A stretch of 64,000 nt of DNA from positions 4,464,001-4,528,000 of the forward strand of contig NZ_CP067396.1 of NCBI RefSeq assembly GCF_023617245.1, given 5' to 3'. Of this stretch, positions 54,375-63,709 are shown piece after piece. The translations under genes and the position numbers were made by a program. The stretch's first letter is position 1; each line of letters begins with the position of its first letter. This stretch comes from Lysobacter enzymogenes (GTDB lineage: Bacteria; Pseudomonadota; Gammaproteobacteria; Xanthomonadales; Xanthomonadaceae). The notes beneath the pieces are model-generated. The model was not told the DNA's origin. It was given only the letters and a program-made list of their open reading frames with translations, and searched no databases.

Positions 54375-54694
54375 AGCAATCATCCTTTTGCCGAAGACGC
54401 TCAGTGTAGGCCGGTCTATTCGTAAGCAAACGCGGCTTCTGGCTCCGAAGTTTCAAATCGCCGACAAAGCGTTGGGAAAATCGCCAGCAGATGGCGACGC
54501 GATCGACCGTGGACAAATCCGTTGGGCACTCCAAAGGCATTCGGCGGCGATACGCAACGTGCCCAAGCCTGCTAAGCCGGCACTGGTCGCGCTGCCTGCC
54601 CACATCGCCAGATACCGGCTGCCGGGCGACGGTTCCAAGCACAGTTATGCGACGAAAACGGTTACAGCCGGGCGCTCCGTTCAATTTTCGTTGC
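54375..54694. other. Intergenic region between immunity island and siderophore receptor
   Basis: About 320 bp with no gene I can support; short frames on both strands lack ribosome sites and homology. Lower GC as in the island. The promoter for the lipoprotein/effector operon must lie here on the minus strand, but no convincing boxes were found. Confidence 0.45.
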
Positions 54695-54717
54695 AAATGA
54701 GAATCCATCTCATTAAT
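54695..54717 (+). promoter_or_regulatory. Fur box upstream of the siderophore receptor
   Basis: AAATGAGAATCCATCTCATT continues into AAT, an imperfect inverted repeat (ATGAGA-n5-TCTCAT) close to the Fur consensus GATAATGATAATCATTATC. It lies 56 nt before the receptor's ATG. Iron repression of the receptor, and perhaps of the whole downstream cluster, is expected. Confidence 0.75.
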
Positions 54718-54772
54718 ATCCCGGCCCGACGCGGCCCGTTCCGCGGCCCTTTTCCTGCCCCCAGAGATTCCC

Positions 54773-57073
54773 ATGTCGCCCACGAAGTTCGTCGTGTCGC
54801 CGCTCGCCGGCGCGCTCGCCCTCGCAATCAGCCTGCCCACCCTCGCCGCCCCCGCTCCGGCCCCCCAGGCCAAGGACGTCGAAGGCGTCGAAGTGCACGG
54901 CCAGCGCATCCAGAAGGCCAGCAGCGGCAAGTACACCGCGAACCTGCGCGACACCCCGCAGACGGTCACCGTGATCGACCGCAACACCATCGACGGCCAG
55001 AACCTGCTGTCGCTGCAGGACATCCTCAGCACCCTGCCGGGCATCACCTTCGGCGCCGGCGAAGGCGGCGGCGGCTTCGGCGACAAGATCAACCTGCGCG
55101 GCTTCGACGCCACCAACGACATCACCGTCGACGGCGTGCGCGACAGCGGCATGTACAGCCGCACCGATCCGTTCAACCTGGAATCGGTGGAAGTGATCAA
55201 CGGCGCCAACTCGGTCTATTCCGGCGCCGGCTCGGTCGGCGGCACCGTCAACCTGGTCAGCAAGTCCGCCGGCCTCAACGAGTTCCACAAGGCCTCCATC
55301 GCCGCCGGCACCGACGCCTACGCGCGCTTCACCAGCGACAGCAACTTCGTGCTCGGCGAAGGCACCGCGCTGCGCCTGAACACCATGGCGCACCAGAACG
55401 ACGTGCCGGGCCGCGACGTCGAGGACAACCAGCGTTGGGGCGTGGCCGCCTCGCTCGGCTTCGGCCTGGGCAGCGATACGTCGTGGACCCTGAGCTATCT
55501 GCACCAGAGCGACGACAACACCCCGCAGTACGGCCTGCCGTTCTTCAACGGCGACGTGCTGCCGGGCATCGACCGCGGCAACTACTACGGCTACAGCAAC
55601 ATCGACCGCCAGGAAGTCGAGCTCGATTCGCTGACCTCGGTGATCGACCACAGCTTCAACGAGCGCTTCAAGCTGCGCAATCTGACCCGCTGGCAGCAGG
55701 TCGACCAGTTCTCGCTGGTCGACGCCGTGCAGGGCACCTGGTGCCTGGCCAACGGCGTCACCCCGACCGGCGCCGCCTGTGGCGCGACCCGTCCGGGCAA
55801 CTACAGCCCGAGCGGCCCGCGCGGCTACGGCCGCGACACGCGCAACACCACGATCTACAACCAGACCGACCTGACGCTGAGCTTCAACACCGGCGCGATC
55901 GAGCACAACCTGGTCGCCGGCTTCTCGATCCTGCACGAGAAGTTCGACCTCGACGTCACCAGCGACTTCCGCAACCCCAACGGCACCAACCCGTTCCTGG
56001 CGGGCCTGCCGCAGATGAACATCGCCAACCCGGACCACATCTACCGCGGTCCGCTCAACCGCACCCTGACCGGGCGCACCGAGGGCGAACTCGACAACCG
56101 CGCGCTGTACGTGTTCGATACGCTCAAGTTCAACGAGCAGTGGCAGCTGAGCCTGGGCGCGCGCTACGAGCGCAACGAGGGCAAGACCAACAGCGCCGTC
56201 GTCGTGCAGGCGCCGACCGCCGCCAACCAGCCGCTGCCGGCGCAGCCGATCGGCACCGTCACCGGCTACGGCGTGCCGACCAAGAGCAACGACGACCTGT
56301 TCTCCTATCGCGCCGGCCTGGTGTTCAAGCCGGTCGAGAACGGCAGCGTCTACATCGCCTACGGCAATTCCAAGACCCCGTCGAAGGCCTCGGTCAACGG
56401 TTCGTGCACGCCGCAGAACTGCTCGGTCGATCCGGAAACCGCGGTCAGCTACGAGCTCGGCACCAAGTGGGACTTCCTCGACGGCCGCCTCGCGCTGACC
56501 GGCTCGGTGTTCCGCAACGACCGCAAGAACTACAAGGTCGCCGACCCGGCCAACCCGCTCAACCCGTCCGGCCTGCAGCAGCTCGACGGCCGCGCGCGCG
56601 TCGACGGCGTGATGCTCGGCCTGTCCGGCCTGCTGACCGACCACTGGGCGGTCTACGCCAACTACGCCTTCCTCGACAGCGAAGTGCTGCGCGGCGTGTC
56701 CAACCGTCAGGCGCAGCTCGGCCAGGACTTCACCAAGGGCGACCGCCTGCTGAGCGTGCCGGAGCACTCCTTCAGCCTGTGGACCACCTACGACCTGAGC
56801 CCGAAGTGGCAGATCGGCTACGGCGCGACCTACCAGGGCAAGATCTGGCTGACCCAGCACAGCGCGACCAACGTCAACGGCCCGCTGACCACCTACGGCA
56901 GCTACTGGACCCACCGCGCGATGGTCGCCTACAAGATCAGCCGCCAGGCCCAGCTGCAGCTCAACGTCAACAACCTGAGCGACGAAGAGTATTTCACCCG
57001 CATCCGCAACAACGGCTGGGCCACCCCGGGCGACGGCCGCCAGGTGGTGCTGAGCGCCAACTTCTCGTTCTGA
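54773..57073 (+). CDS. fiu: TonB-dependent catecholate siderophore receptor (Fiu-like)
   Basis: A 766-aa outer-membrane receptor. Signal peptide (about 1-26, ending TLAAPA) is followed by a plug with DTPQTVTVIDRNTIDGQNLL, INLRGFDATNDITVDGVRDS and SVYSGAGSVGGTVNLVSKSA and a 22-strand barrel ending in ANFSF. Close in layout to Fiu of E. coli (761 aa), which takes up catecholate-iron. Behind a Fur box and ahead of piuC, the common Fiu-PiuC pair. Confidence 0.9.
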   Translation: MSPTKFVVSPLAGALALAISLPTLAAPAPAPQAKDVEGVEVHGQRIQKASSGKYTANLRDTPQTVTVIDRNTIDGQNLLSLQDILSTLPGITFGAGEGGGGFGDKINLRGFDATNDITVDGVRDSGMYSRTDPFNLESVEVINGANSVYSGAGSVGGTVNLVSKSAGLNEFHKASIAAGTDAYARFTSDSNFVLGEGTALRLNTMAHQNDVPGRDVEDNQRWGVAASLGFGLGSDTSWTLSYLHQSDDNTPQYGLPFFNGDVLPGIDRGNYYGYSNIDRQEVELDSLTSVIDHSFNERFKLRNLTRWQQVDQFSLVDAVQGTWCLANGVTPTGAACGATRPGNYSPSGPRGYGRDTRNTTIYNQTDLTLSFNTGAIEHNLVAGFSILHEKFDLDVTSDFRNPNGTNPFLAGLPQMNIANPDHIYRGPLNRTLTGRTEGELDNRALYVFDTLKFNEQWQLSLGARYERNEGKTNSAVVVQAPTAANQPLPAQPIGTVTGYGVPTKSNDDLFSYRAGLVFKPVENGSVYIAYGNSKTPSKASVNGSCTPQNCSVDPETAVSYELGTKWDFLDGRLALTGSVFRNDRKNYKVADPANPLNPSGLQQLDGRARVDGVMLGLSGLLTDHWAVYANYAFLDSEVLRGVSNRQAQLGQDFTKGDRLLSVPEHSFSLWTTYDLSPKWQIGYGATYQGKIWLTQHSATNVNGPLTTYGSYWTHRAMVAYKISRQAQLQLNVNNLSDEEYFTRIRNNGWATPGDGRQVVLSANFSF

Positions 57074-57136
57074 CCGCAAGCCAAGTGGCGGGAGGCGTCG
57101 GCTTCACGGTCTAATCGACGCTTCCCGGCCACGCGC

Positions 57137-57159
57137 GCCGCCCGGATCCGCCGGGCGGC
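57137..57159 (+). promoter_or_regulatory. GC-only hairpin ahead of piuC
   Basis: A perfect 9-bp stem GCCGCCCGG/CCGGGCGGC with loop ATCCG, 5 nt before the ribosome site CGAGGT and 15 nt before the ATG. There is no T-tract, so it is not an intrinsic terminator. It could set the receptor-to-piuC ratio by stabilising upstream mRNA or slowing translation. Confidence 0.45.
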
Positions 57160-57174
57160 CGCATCGAGGTAACC

Positions 57175-57861
57175 ATGCTGCTGCACGTGCCCAAGGTTCT
57201 CACCGCCGAACAGGTCGCCCATTGCCGGGCGCGCCTGGACCAGGCCGGCTGGGCCGACGGACGCATCACCGCCGGCCATCAATCGGCCAAGGCCAAGGAC
57301 AACGCGCAACTGCCGGAGACCGATCCGGCCGCGCGCGAACTCGGCGCGCTGATCCTCGACGCGCTGTCGCGGAATTCCACCTTTTTCTCCGCCGCCCTGC
57401 CGCAGCGCGTGTATCCGCCGCTGTTCAACCGCTATGCCGGCGGGCAGTCGTTCGGCTTCCACGTCGACAACGCGATCCGCTACGACCGCAGCCGCGGCGG
57501 CATGGACGCGGTGCGCACCGACCTGTCGGCGACCTTGTTCCTCAGCGCGCCCGACGAATACGACGGCGGCGAACTGGTGATCGAGGACACCTACGGCTCG
57601 CACAGCGTCAAGCTGCCGGCTGGCGACCTGGTGCTGTACCCGGGCACCAGCCTGCACAAGGTCACTCCGGTGACCCGCGGCGTACGCACGGCGTCGTTCT
57701 TCTGGATCCAGAGCCTGCTCGCGGAAGACGCGCAGCGGCGGCTGATGTTCGAGCTCGACGTGTCGATCCGCCGCCTGAGCGCGGACGTGCCCGAGCATCC
57801 GGCGCTGGTGCAGCTGACCGGCGTCTACCACAACCTGCTGCGGCGCTGGAGCCAGACGTGA
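57175..57861 (+). CDS. piuC: PKHD-type Fe(II)/2-oxoglutarate hydroxylase PiuC
   Basis: A 228-aa dioxygenase of the PiuC/YbiX family. The Fe ligands are H and D in FHVDNAIRY and a distal H in YPGTSLHKVTPV; R in TRGVRTASFFW binds 2-oxoglutarate. It is found beside Fiu-type receptors across proteobacteria; the substrate is unsettled but thought to be siderophore-related. Overlaps the next gene by 4 bp (GTGA). Confidence 0.92.
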   Translation: MLLHVPKVLTAEQVAHCRARLDQAGWADGRITAGHQSAKAKDNAQLPETDPAARELGALILDALSRNSTFFSAALPQRVYPPLFNRYAGGQSFGFHVDNAIRYDRSRGGMDAVRTDLSATLFLSAPDEYDGGELVIEDTYGSHSVKLPAGDLVLYPGTSLHKVTPVTRGVRTASFFWIQSLLAEDAQRRLMFELDVSIRRLSADVPEHPALVQLTGVYHNLLRRWSQT

Positions 57862-58493
57862 GCGCCGCGGCCGCCAACGGCGCCGACCCGAACCGCCGCG
57901 CGTACTGGCTCAAGACCCTGCACCGCTGGCATTGGATCAGCGCCGCGCTGAGCCTGGTCGCGCTGCTGCTGTTCTCGGTCACCGGCATCACCCTCAACCA
58001 CGCCGCGCAGATCGAATCCAAGCCGCGCGTGGTCAATCTCAAGGAAACCCTGCCGGCGAGCCTGCTGCGCAACCTGAGCGGCGAGCGCGCCGCCGACGCG
58101 CCGCTGCCGGGCAGCGTCAACGATTGGCTCGCCGATGCGTTGGACGTACGCACCGACGGGCGCAAGGGCGAGTGGAGCGACAGCGAGGTCTACGTGTCGC
58201 TGCCGCGTCCCGGCGGCGACGCCTGGATCAGCATCGACCGCGAGAGCGGCGCGATCGAATACGAACGCACCGACCGCGGCTGGATCGCCTGGCTCAACGA
58301 CCTGCACAAGGGCCGCAACACCGGCACCGCCTGGCGCTGGTTCATCGACCTGTTCGCGGTGGCCTGCCTGCTGTTCGCGCTGACCGGCCTGTGGCTGCTG
58401 CAGCTGCACGCGCGCCAGCGCGGCAAGACCTGGCCGCTGGTGGTCGCCGGGCTGCTGCTGCCGCTGCTGATCGTCGTCTTGTTCATGCATTGA
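57858..58493 (+). CDS. PepSY-associated transmembrane protein
   Basis: A 211-aa inner-membrane protein, GTG start. TM1 (about 27-50, WISAALSLVALLLFSVTGIT) and two C-terminal helices (WRWFIDLFAVACLLFALTGL and the segment before LFMH) flank a periplasmic PepSY-like loop (EVYVSLPRPGGDAWISIDRE). TM histidines (LHRWHWI, NHAAQ) could bind haem, as in PepSY reductases. It probably moves electrons across the membrane to the flavinylated DUF2271 partner. Coupled to piuC. Confidence 0.8.
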   Translation: MSAAAANGADPNRRAYWLKTLHRWHWISAALSLVALLLFSVTGITLNHAAQIESKPRVVNLKETLPASLLRNLSGERAADAPLPGSVNDWLADALDVRTDGRKGEWSDSEVYVSLPRPGGDAWISIDRESGAIEYERTDRGWIAWLNDLHKGRNTGTAWRWFIDLFAVACLLFALTGLWLLQLHARQRGKTWPLVVAGLLLPLLIVVLFMH

Positions 58494-58533
58494 AGAATCC
58501 GAAGACATTCACCGCAACTTTCCGGAGCGCTCC

Positions 58534-59049
58534 ATGAAGCCGTCCATGTTCAAGATCCTGATCCCGGCGCTGACCCTGCCGCTGCCGGCGTTCGCCGCCG
58601 ATCTGGAACTCAACATCGAAGTGCCGCGCATCAACGCGGCCGAGTATCACCGTCCTTACGTCGCCGCCTGGATCGAGAAGGCCGACAACTCCGTGGCGAG
58701 CAACCTGCTCGTCTGGTACGACGTGGACATGAAGAACGGCGAAGGCACCAAGTGGCTCAAGGACATGCGCCAGTGGTGGCGGCGCAGCGGCCGCACCCTG
58801 AGCATGCCGGTCGACGGCGTCAGCGGCGCGACCCGTCCGGTCGGCCAGCACGCGGTCGCCTTCAAGGGCGGCTCCAAGCAACTCGCCGGCCTCGCTCCGG
58901 GCAGCTACACCCTGGTGGTGGAAGCCGCGCGCGAAGTCGGCGGCCGCGAGATGCTGAGCATCCCGTTCGAATGGCCGGCCAAGGCGCAGAAGCTGTCGGC
59001 GCAAGGCAAGACCGAGTTGGGCAAGGTCGGGCTGGTAGTGAAGCCCTGA
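58534..59049 (+). CDS. DUF2271 periplasmic protein, predicted FMN carrier
   Basis: A 171-aa exported protein with a signal peptide (about 1-21, ending PAFAAD). The mature part matches DUF2271 (EYHRPYVAAWIEKADNSVAS, LVWYDVDMKNGEGTKWLKDM). It carries DGVSGAT at 94-100, matching the D-x-x-S/T-G-A-T/S motif flavinylated by ApbE, so T100 probably bears covalent FMN. It would relay electrons between the PepSY protein and a periplasmic substrate. Confidence 0.85.
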   Translation: MKPSMFKILIPALTLPLPAFAADLELNIEVPRINAAEYHRPYVAAWIEKADNSVASNLLVWYDVDMKNGEGTKWLKDMRQWWRRSGRTLSMPVDGVSGATRPVGQHAVAFKGGSKQLAGLAPGSYTLVVEAAREVGGREMLSIPFEWPAKAQKLSAQGKTELGKVGLVVKP

Positions 59050-59215
59050 TCGAGCGGGGACCGAAGGCGATGCGGGCAAACGACGCGATGGCGCTGTTTC
59101 CCGCCGCGCCGGCATCCCGCCGCGTTCGCCGCTTCGTTGCGAACGGTTCCGCCCGGCCTCGCGATCCATCCACGCTGCTTTTCCTCCGCATTCCCTTCAT
59201 TCCCGGACCCCAGCC

Positions 59216-60025
59216 ATGAAAACCAAACTCGTACTCGCCACCGCCCTCGCCGCCCTCGCCCTGGCCGGCAGCGCCCACGCCCACAAGGCCTGGCTGCAGC
59301 CCTCGCAGACCGTGTTCTCCGACAAGGGCTCGTGGATGACGGTCGACGCGGCCGTGTCCAACGACCTGTTCTATTTCAACCACGTGCCGCTGCCGCTGGA
59401 GCGGCTGCAGGTGACCGCGCCGGACGGCAGCAGCGTCGCGCCGCAGAACGGCGCCACCGGCAAGCTGCGCAGCGTGTTCGACCTGCAACTGCAGCAGGAA
59501 GGCACCTACAAGATCGCGATGAACAACGAAGGCATGTTCGCCAGCTACAAGCTCGGCGGCGAAGCCAAGCGCTGGCGCGGCAAGGCCGGCGAGTTCAAGG
59601 GCGCGATCCCGGCCGGCGCGACCGAGGTCAACGCGTCCGAGAGCCTGGGCCGGGTCGAGACCTTCGCCACCGTCGGCAAGCCGAGCACGGGCGTGTTCAA
59701 GACCACCGGCAAGGGCATCGAGCTGGTGCCGGTGACCCATCCCAACGACTTGTTCGCCGGCGAAGCGGCGACCTTCCAGCTGCTGATCGACGGCAAGCCG
59801 GCCTCGGGCCTGAAGATCGAAGTCGTGCCGGGCGCGACCCGCTACCGCAACGAACAGGCCGAGATCCTCGTCACCACCGGCGCCGACGGCAAGTTCGAAG
59901 TGAAGTGGCCGCAGGCCGGCATGTACTGGCTGGAAACCGCCAGCGAAGACGCCAAGACCACCCTGCCCGACGCCAAGCAGCGCCGCCTGAGCTACGTGGC
60001 GGTGTTCGAAGTGCTGCCGCAGTAA
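59216..60025 (+). CDS. DUF4198 periplasmic protein
   Basis: A 269-aa exported protein. Signal peptide MKTKLVLATALAALALAGSA is followed by the family start HAHKAWLQPSQTVFSDKGSW and a beta-sandwich chain (LQLQQEGTYKIAMNNEGMFA, EAEIL-like strands, KWPQAGMYWLETASEDAKTT). The His after the cleavage site could bind metal. DUF4198 proteins often sit in metal-uptake loci. Function in this cluster is probably metal or siderophore handling. Confidence 0.85.
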   Translation: MKTKLVLATALAALALAGSAHAHKAWLQPSQTVFSDKGSWMTVDAAVSNDLFYFNHVPLPLERLQVTAPDGSSVAPQNGATGKLRSVFDLQLQQEGTYKIAMNNEGMFASYKLGGEAKRWRGKAGEFKGAIPAGATEVNASESLGRVETFATVGKPSTGVFKTTGKGIELVPVTHPNDLFAGEAATFQLLIDGKPASGLKIEVVPGATRYRNEQAEILVTTGADGKFEVKWPQAGMYWLETASEDAKTTLPDAKQRRLSYVAVFEVLPQ

Positions 60026-60028
60026 GCG

Positions 60029-61189
60029 ATGACCGCGCGCGCGCCGCAGCCGATGTGGTCGTGGACGGGCGCCGTGGCGCCCGTCCACGGCGCGGGCGCG
60101 GGTGCGCGGGACACGCTCGCGACAGGTGCCTTCGCGCCGACGTACTCGGCGAACTTCGCCGCGAGCACGACGCTCGACGCCACCGCGATGTCCACGCCCG
60201 CCGCGCTGCACGAATTGCGCGGACTGAGCATGGGCACTACGTGGTCGGTCAAGCTGATCGCGCCGGTGTCGGCCTTGATCGGCCTGGAACGCGGCATCCA
60301 GGCCATGCTCGACCAAGTCGTCGCGCAAATGAGCACCTGGGAAACCGATTCGGACATCAGCCGCTACAACCGCGCCACGGCCGGCAGCGCGCACGTCCTG
60401 CCGGCGCCGTTCGCCGAAGTGCTGCACGCGGCGCTGGCGCTGGCCGCCGATACCGACGGCGCCTACGACCCGACCATCGGCCCGCTCGCCGACCTGTGGG
60501 GCTTCGGCCCCGCCGGCGCGCGCACGCGGGCGCCGGCCGCCGCGCCGCTGGCGCAGGCGCGCGAACGCGTCGATTGGCGTCGGTTGCATTTCGATCCGCT
60601 CGCTCGCGTCTTGTCGCAACCGGGCGGCGCGTATCTGGATTTCTCCTCCATCGCCAAGGGCTACGGCGTCGACCGCGTCGCCGACTGGCTGCTTGCGCAC
60701 GGCGTGGCCGATTGTCTGGTCGAAGTCGGCGGCGAACTGCGCGCGCACGGGCGCAAGCCCGACGGCTCGGCCTGGCGCATCGCGGTCGAACAGCCCGGGC
60801 GCGAGGACGAAGCCGCCGCGGTGATCGCACTCGATAACCTGTCCATCGCCACTTCCGGCGACTACCGCCGCTACTTCGAGCCATCAAGCTTCGAACACAC
60901 CGGCGGCGAACGTTCTGGCGCGCCCACCGGCTGCGCGCACCGCTATTCGCACACCCTCGATCCGCGCACCGGCGCGCCGATCGACAACGCGGTGGCCTCG
61001 GTCACCGTCCTGCACGAACGCTGCATGCACGCCGACGCGCTCGCCACCGCCCTGACCGTGCTCGGTGCCCGCGCCGGGCTCGCCTACGCCAACCGCCGCC
61101 AGCTCGCCGCGTTGTTCGTGCTGCGCGAGGGCGAGGGTTTCGTCGCCCGCGCCACCCCGGGCTTCGTCGCCCGGCAACGTTCCGCATGA
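60029..61189 (+). CDS. apbE: FAD:protein FMN transferase
   Basis: A 386-aa ApbE enzyme. GLSMGTTWSVKLIAP opens the core, MSTWETDSDISRYNR and YDPTIGPLADLWGFGP are hallmark motifs, and the SIAKGYGVDRVADWLLAHGV and YSHTLDPRTGAP motifs build the FAD/Mg site. It attaches FMN to Thr/Ser of target proteins, here most plausibly the DUF2271 protein. The first 50 residues are poorly conserved, so the real start may be the ATG at 60188. ATGA overlap with the next gene. Confidence 0.9.
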   Translation: MTARAPQPMWSWTGAVAPVHGAGAGARDTLATGAFAPTYSANFAASTTLDATAMSTPAALHELRGLSMGTTWSVKLIAPVSALIGLERGIQAMLDQVVAQMSTWETDSDISRYNRATAGSAHVLPAPFAEVLHAALALAADTDGAYDPTIGPLADLWGFGPAGARTRAPAAAPLAQARERVDWRRLHFDPLARVLSQPGGAYLDFSSIAKGYGVDRVADWLLAHGVADCLVEVGGELRAHGRKPDGSAWRIAVEQPGREDEAAAVIALDNLSIATSGDYRRYFEPSSFEHTGGERSGAPTGCAHRYSHTLDPRTGAPIDNAVASVTVLHERCMHADALATALTVLGARAGLAYANRRQLAALFVLREGEGFVARATPGFVARQRSA

Positions 61190-62838
61190 CCTCCGACTCC
61201 GGCGCGCGCGAACGCGCATTCGATCGCTCGCTGCTCGGCAACGCGCTGGCGTTGCTCGCGCTGGCGGCGCTGGCCGTGGCGCTGGCGCGCTGGCAGGCCG
61301 ACGCCTGGCACTGGATCGCGCCCGGCCGCGGCCGCTGGTGGATGGCCGCCGCGCTGGTCGCCGCGTATGCCGGCTTCGTCGCCGCGGTCGCGGTCTCGCG
61401 CAGGCGCAGCGCGCGACGCGAGGCCCTGCCGGCGATCCATGCCGACCGCCGCGGCGACTGGCTGGTCGCCTTCGCCAGCCAGACCGGCTTCGCCGAACAA
61501 CTCGCCCGGCGCAGCTGGCAGGCGCTGCGCGACGCCGGCCTGAGCGCCGATCTGGCCGTGCTCGGCACGCTCGATGCCGCGCAGCTGGCGCACTACCGCC
61601 GTGCGCTGTTCGTGGTCAGCACCACCGGCGAAGGCGACGCGCCCGACAGCGCCGCCGCGTTCGTGCGCAAGGCGATGGGCGCGGCGACGCCGCTGCCGCA
61701 GCTTGGCTACGGCGTGCTCGCGCTTGGCGATCGCGAGTACGCCGAGTACTGCGCGTTCGGCCATCGCCTCGACCACTGGCTGCGCCACGCCGGCGCGCAA
61801 GCGCTGTTCGATCTGGTCGAAGTCGACAACGGCGAAGCCGGCGCGCTGCGCCATTGGCAGCATCACCTCGGCCTGCTCGCCGGCCGCACCGACCTGCCCG
61901 ACTGGAGCGCACCGGCCTACGCGCCGTGGCGTCTGCGCGAGCGACGCGTCTCGAATCCGGGCAGCGCCGGCGCGGCCGCCTTCCATCTCGCCCTGGTGCC
62001 GGCCGACGGTTCGGCGCTGCAATGGCAAGCCGGCGACATCGCCGAGATCGGGCCGCGCAACCCGCCCGACGACGTCGTGCAATGGCTGGCCGCGAACGGC
62101 TTCGACGGCGCCGCGCGCGTGCGTCGCGACGAGGCCGACCTCGCGCTGGCCGATCTGCTGCAACGTTCGCGCCTGCCCGCCGCCGCCGACGCGCGCGGCA
62201 AGAGCGCGCAGGCGCTGGCCGACGCCCTGGAGCCGCTGCCGCACCGCGAATACTCCATCGCTTCGGTTCCCGCCGACGGCGCGCTGCGCCTGCTGGTACG
62301 ACAGATGCGTCGCGACGACGGCCGCCCGGGCCTGGGCAGCGGCTGGCTGACCGAATACGCCGGCGACGGCGCGACGATCGACCTGCGCATCCGCTCCAAT
62401 CCGTCCTTCCACGCGCCCGCCGACGCGCGGCCGTTGATCCTGATCGGCAACGGCACCGGCCTGGCCGGACTGCGCGCGCTGCTGCGCGAACGCATCGACG
62501 CCGGCCGTCACCGCAACTGGTTGCTGTTCGGCGAACGCAACGCGGCCTGCGACTTGCATTACCGCGACGAACTGGACGCGTGGCTGGCCGAAGGGCGCAT
62601 CGAACGCGCCGATTACGCCTTCTCGCGCGACGGCGCGCAGCGAGTGTACGTGCAGGACCGTTTGCGCGAACGCATCGCGCAGGTGCGCGAGTGGGTCGAT
62701 GCCGGCGCTTCGGTCTATGTCTGCGGCAGCCTGGAAGGGATGGCGCCGGCGGTGGACGCGGTGCTGCGCGAGGCGCTCGGCGACGAGGTGCTGGAGGCGA
62801 TGGCGGCAGACGGGCGTTATCGGCGCGATGTGTATTGA
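61186..62838 (+). CDS. Membrane-anchored NADPH flavodoxin reductase
   Basis: A 550-aa protein. Two N-terminal TM helices (about 17-32 and 50-66) are followed by a flavodoxin domain (FASQTGFAEQLARRSWQALR, STTGEGDAPDSA) and an FAD/NADPH reductase module (HREYSIASVPADG, NGTGLAGLRALL). This is the layout of CysJ-like diflavin reductases with a membrane anchor, which supply electrons to PepSY-type membrane proteins. It lies last in the cluster, coupled to apbE. Confidence 0.85.
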   Translation: MTSDSGARERAFDRSLLGNALALLALAALAVALARWQADAWHWIAPGRGRWWMAAALVAAYAGFVAAVAVSRRRSARREALPAIHADRRGDWLVAFASQTGFAEQLARRSWQALRDAGLSADLAVLGTLDAAQLAHYRRALFVVSTTGEGDAPDSAAAFVRKAMGAATPLPQLGYGVLALGDREYAEYCAFGHRLDHWLRHAGAQALFDLVEVDNGEAGALRHWQHHLGLLAGRTDLPDWSAPAYAPWRLRERRVSNPGSAGAAAFHLALVPADGSALQWQAGDIAEIGPRNPPDDVVQWLAANGFDGAARVRRDEADLALADLLQRSRLPAAADARGKSAQALADALEPLPHREYSIASVPADGALRLLVRQMRRDDGRPGLGSGWLTEYAGDGATIDLRIRSNPSFHAPADARPLILIGNGTGLAGLRALLRERIDAGRHRNWLLFGERNAACDLHYRDELDAWLAEGRIERADYAFSRDGAQRVYVQDRLRERIAQVREWVDAGASVYVCGSLEGMAPAVDAVLREALGDEVLEAMAADGRYRRDVY

Positions 62839-62883
62839 TCGGTGCTCGTTCTGCTTGGACGCGGCGATCTGAGCGGCAAGCGT

Positions 62884-63028
62884 CGGGCCTGAAGGCCCTC
62901 CCACAGGTACTAGCGCCGCCGGAAGTCCGACTGTAGGAGCGGCGCAAGCCGCGACCGCGACACTGGGCTTACCGCGAAGGACACGGCGGCCTGAGCGGAA
63001 AGCGTCGGGCCTGAAGGCCCTCCCACCT
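62884..63028. repeat. Composite of both intergenic repeat families
   Basis: A GGGCCTGAAGGCC half-unit (62884 on), then an arm of the GTAGGAGCGGC family (62932-62960), then a second GGGCCTGAAGGCC half-unit (63004-63028) in direct orientation. Each family is present only as half-units, unlike elsewhere. Confidence 0.75.
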
Positions 63029-63091
63029 ACCGATCACGACAGCCATCGCTTCATCGCCGCCGCCGTCGTTCGCAGCGATCGCCGACGCGGC

Positions 63092-63709
63092 TCAGGCTTC
63101 GCCGACGCGCACCAACAGCACTTCGCCGCCGCCTTCCAGCACATGGCGCAGGCGATCCTCGCCCGCGGCCAGGATCGCGGTATCGCCCGCCTGCAGCGGC
63201 GCGAGTCCCGAGCCGTCGGCGAAGTGCGCCTGGCCCGCCAACAGGTGCACGGCCCAGCTCTGGCCGGGCTCGGCGAACAGCACCATCGGGCCGACCAGCG
63301 GCCGGTGCCAGAGTTCGGCGCGGACCCGGCCGCGGCGCCACATCAGGTTGAAGTCGTGGGTGGGGCCGTCGATCAGCTCGCCGGTCACCGTGCGTTCGCC
63401 GGCGAAGCGCAGCTTGTCGTGCGGCGGGTGCAGCTCGACCGCTTCGCCGTCGTCGAAACGCAGGCGCAGGCCGTTGCCGCTGAGCAGGACCAGTTCCCGA
63501 TCGACGCCCGGGAACGCCGAGAAGGGGGCGTCGCTTTCGATTTCGGCGATCGACAGGCGCCAGTCCCAGTCTTCCTCGCCAGCGGCCGGACGGTCGCGGC
63601 CGGCCTCGCGGCGCATGCGCACGATCTCGCGGGTCCAGCCGAACTGGTTGCGCCAGCGCTCGCGGCGGTACTCGTTGGCGGGGATGCACCAGGACGGGCG
63701 GGTGGGCAT
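63092..63709 (-). CDS. HutD-family protein
   Basis: A 205-aa cupin-type protein of the HutD/Ves family. IPANEYRRERWRNQFGWTRE opens the chain, WRLSIAEIESDAPFSAFPGV and DREL are typical, and PTHDFNLMWRRGR lies in the second cupin. HutD is linked to histidine use in pseudomonads, but no hut gene is near, so Ves-like cold-responsive function is also possible. Start ATG at 63709. Confidence 0.82.
   Translation of the reverse strand: MPTRPSWCIPANEYRRERWRNQFGWTREIVRMRREAGRDRPAAGEEDWDWRLSIAEIESDAPFSAFPGVDRELVLLSGNGLRLRFDDGEAVELHPPHDKLRFAGERTVTGELIDGPTHDFNLMWRRGRVRAELWHRPLVGPMVLFAEPGQSWAVHLLAGQAHFADGSGLAPLQAGDTAILAAGEDRLRHVLEGGGEVLLVRVGEA

Noticed and set aside
54024..54383. 119-codon lipoprotein as an intact short gene
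   Set aside because: Homology to the other two copies continues in the same frame beyond the TAG to exactly the length of copy 1, so it is an interrupted gene.
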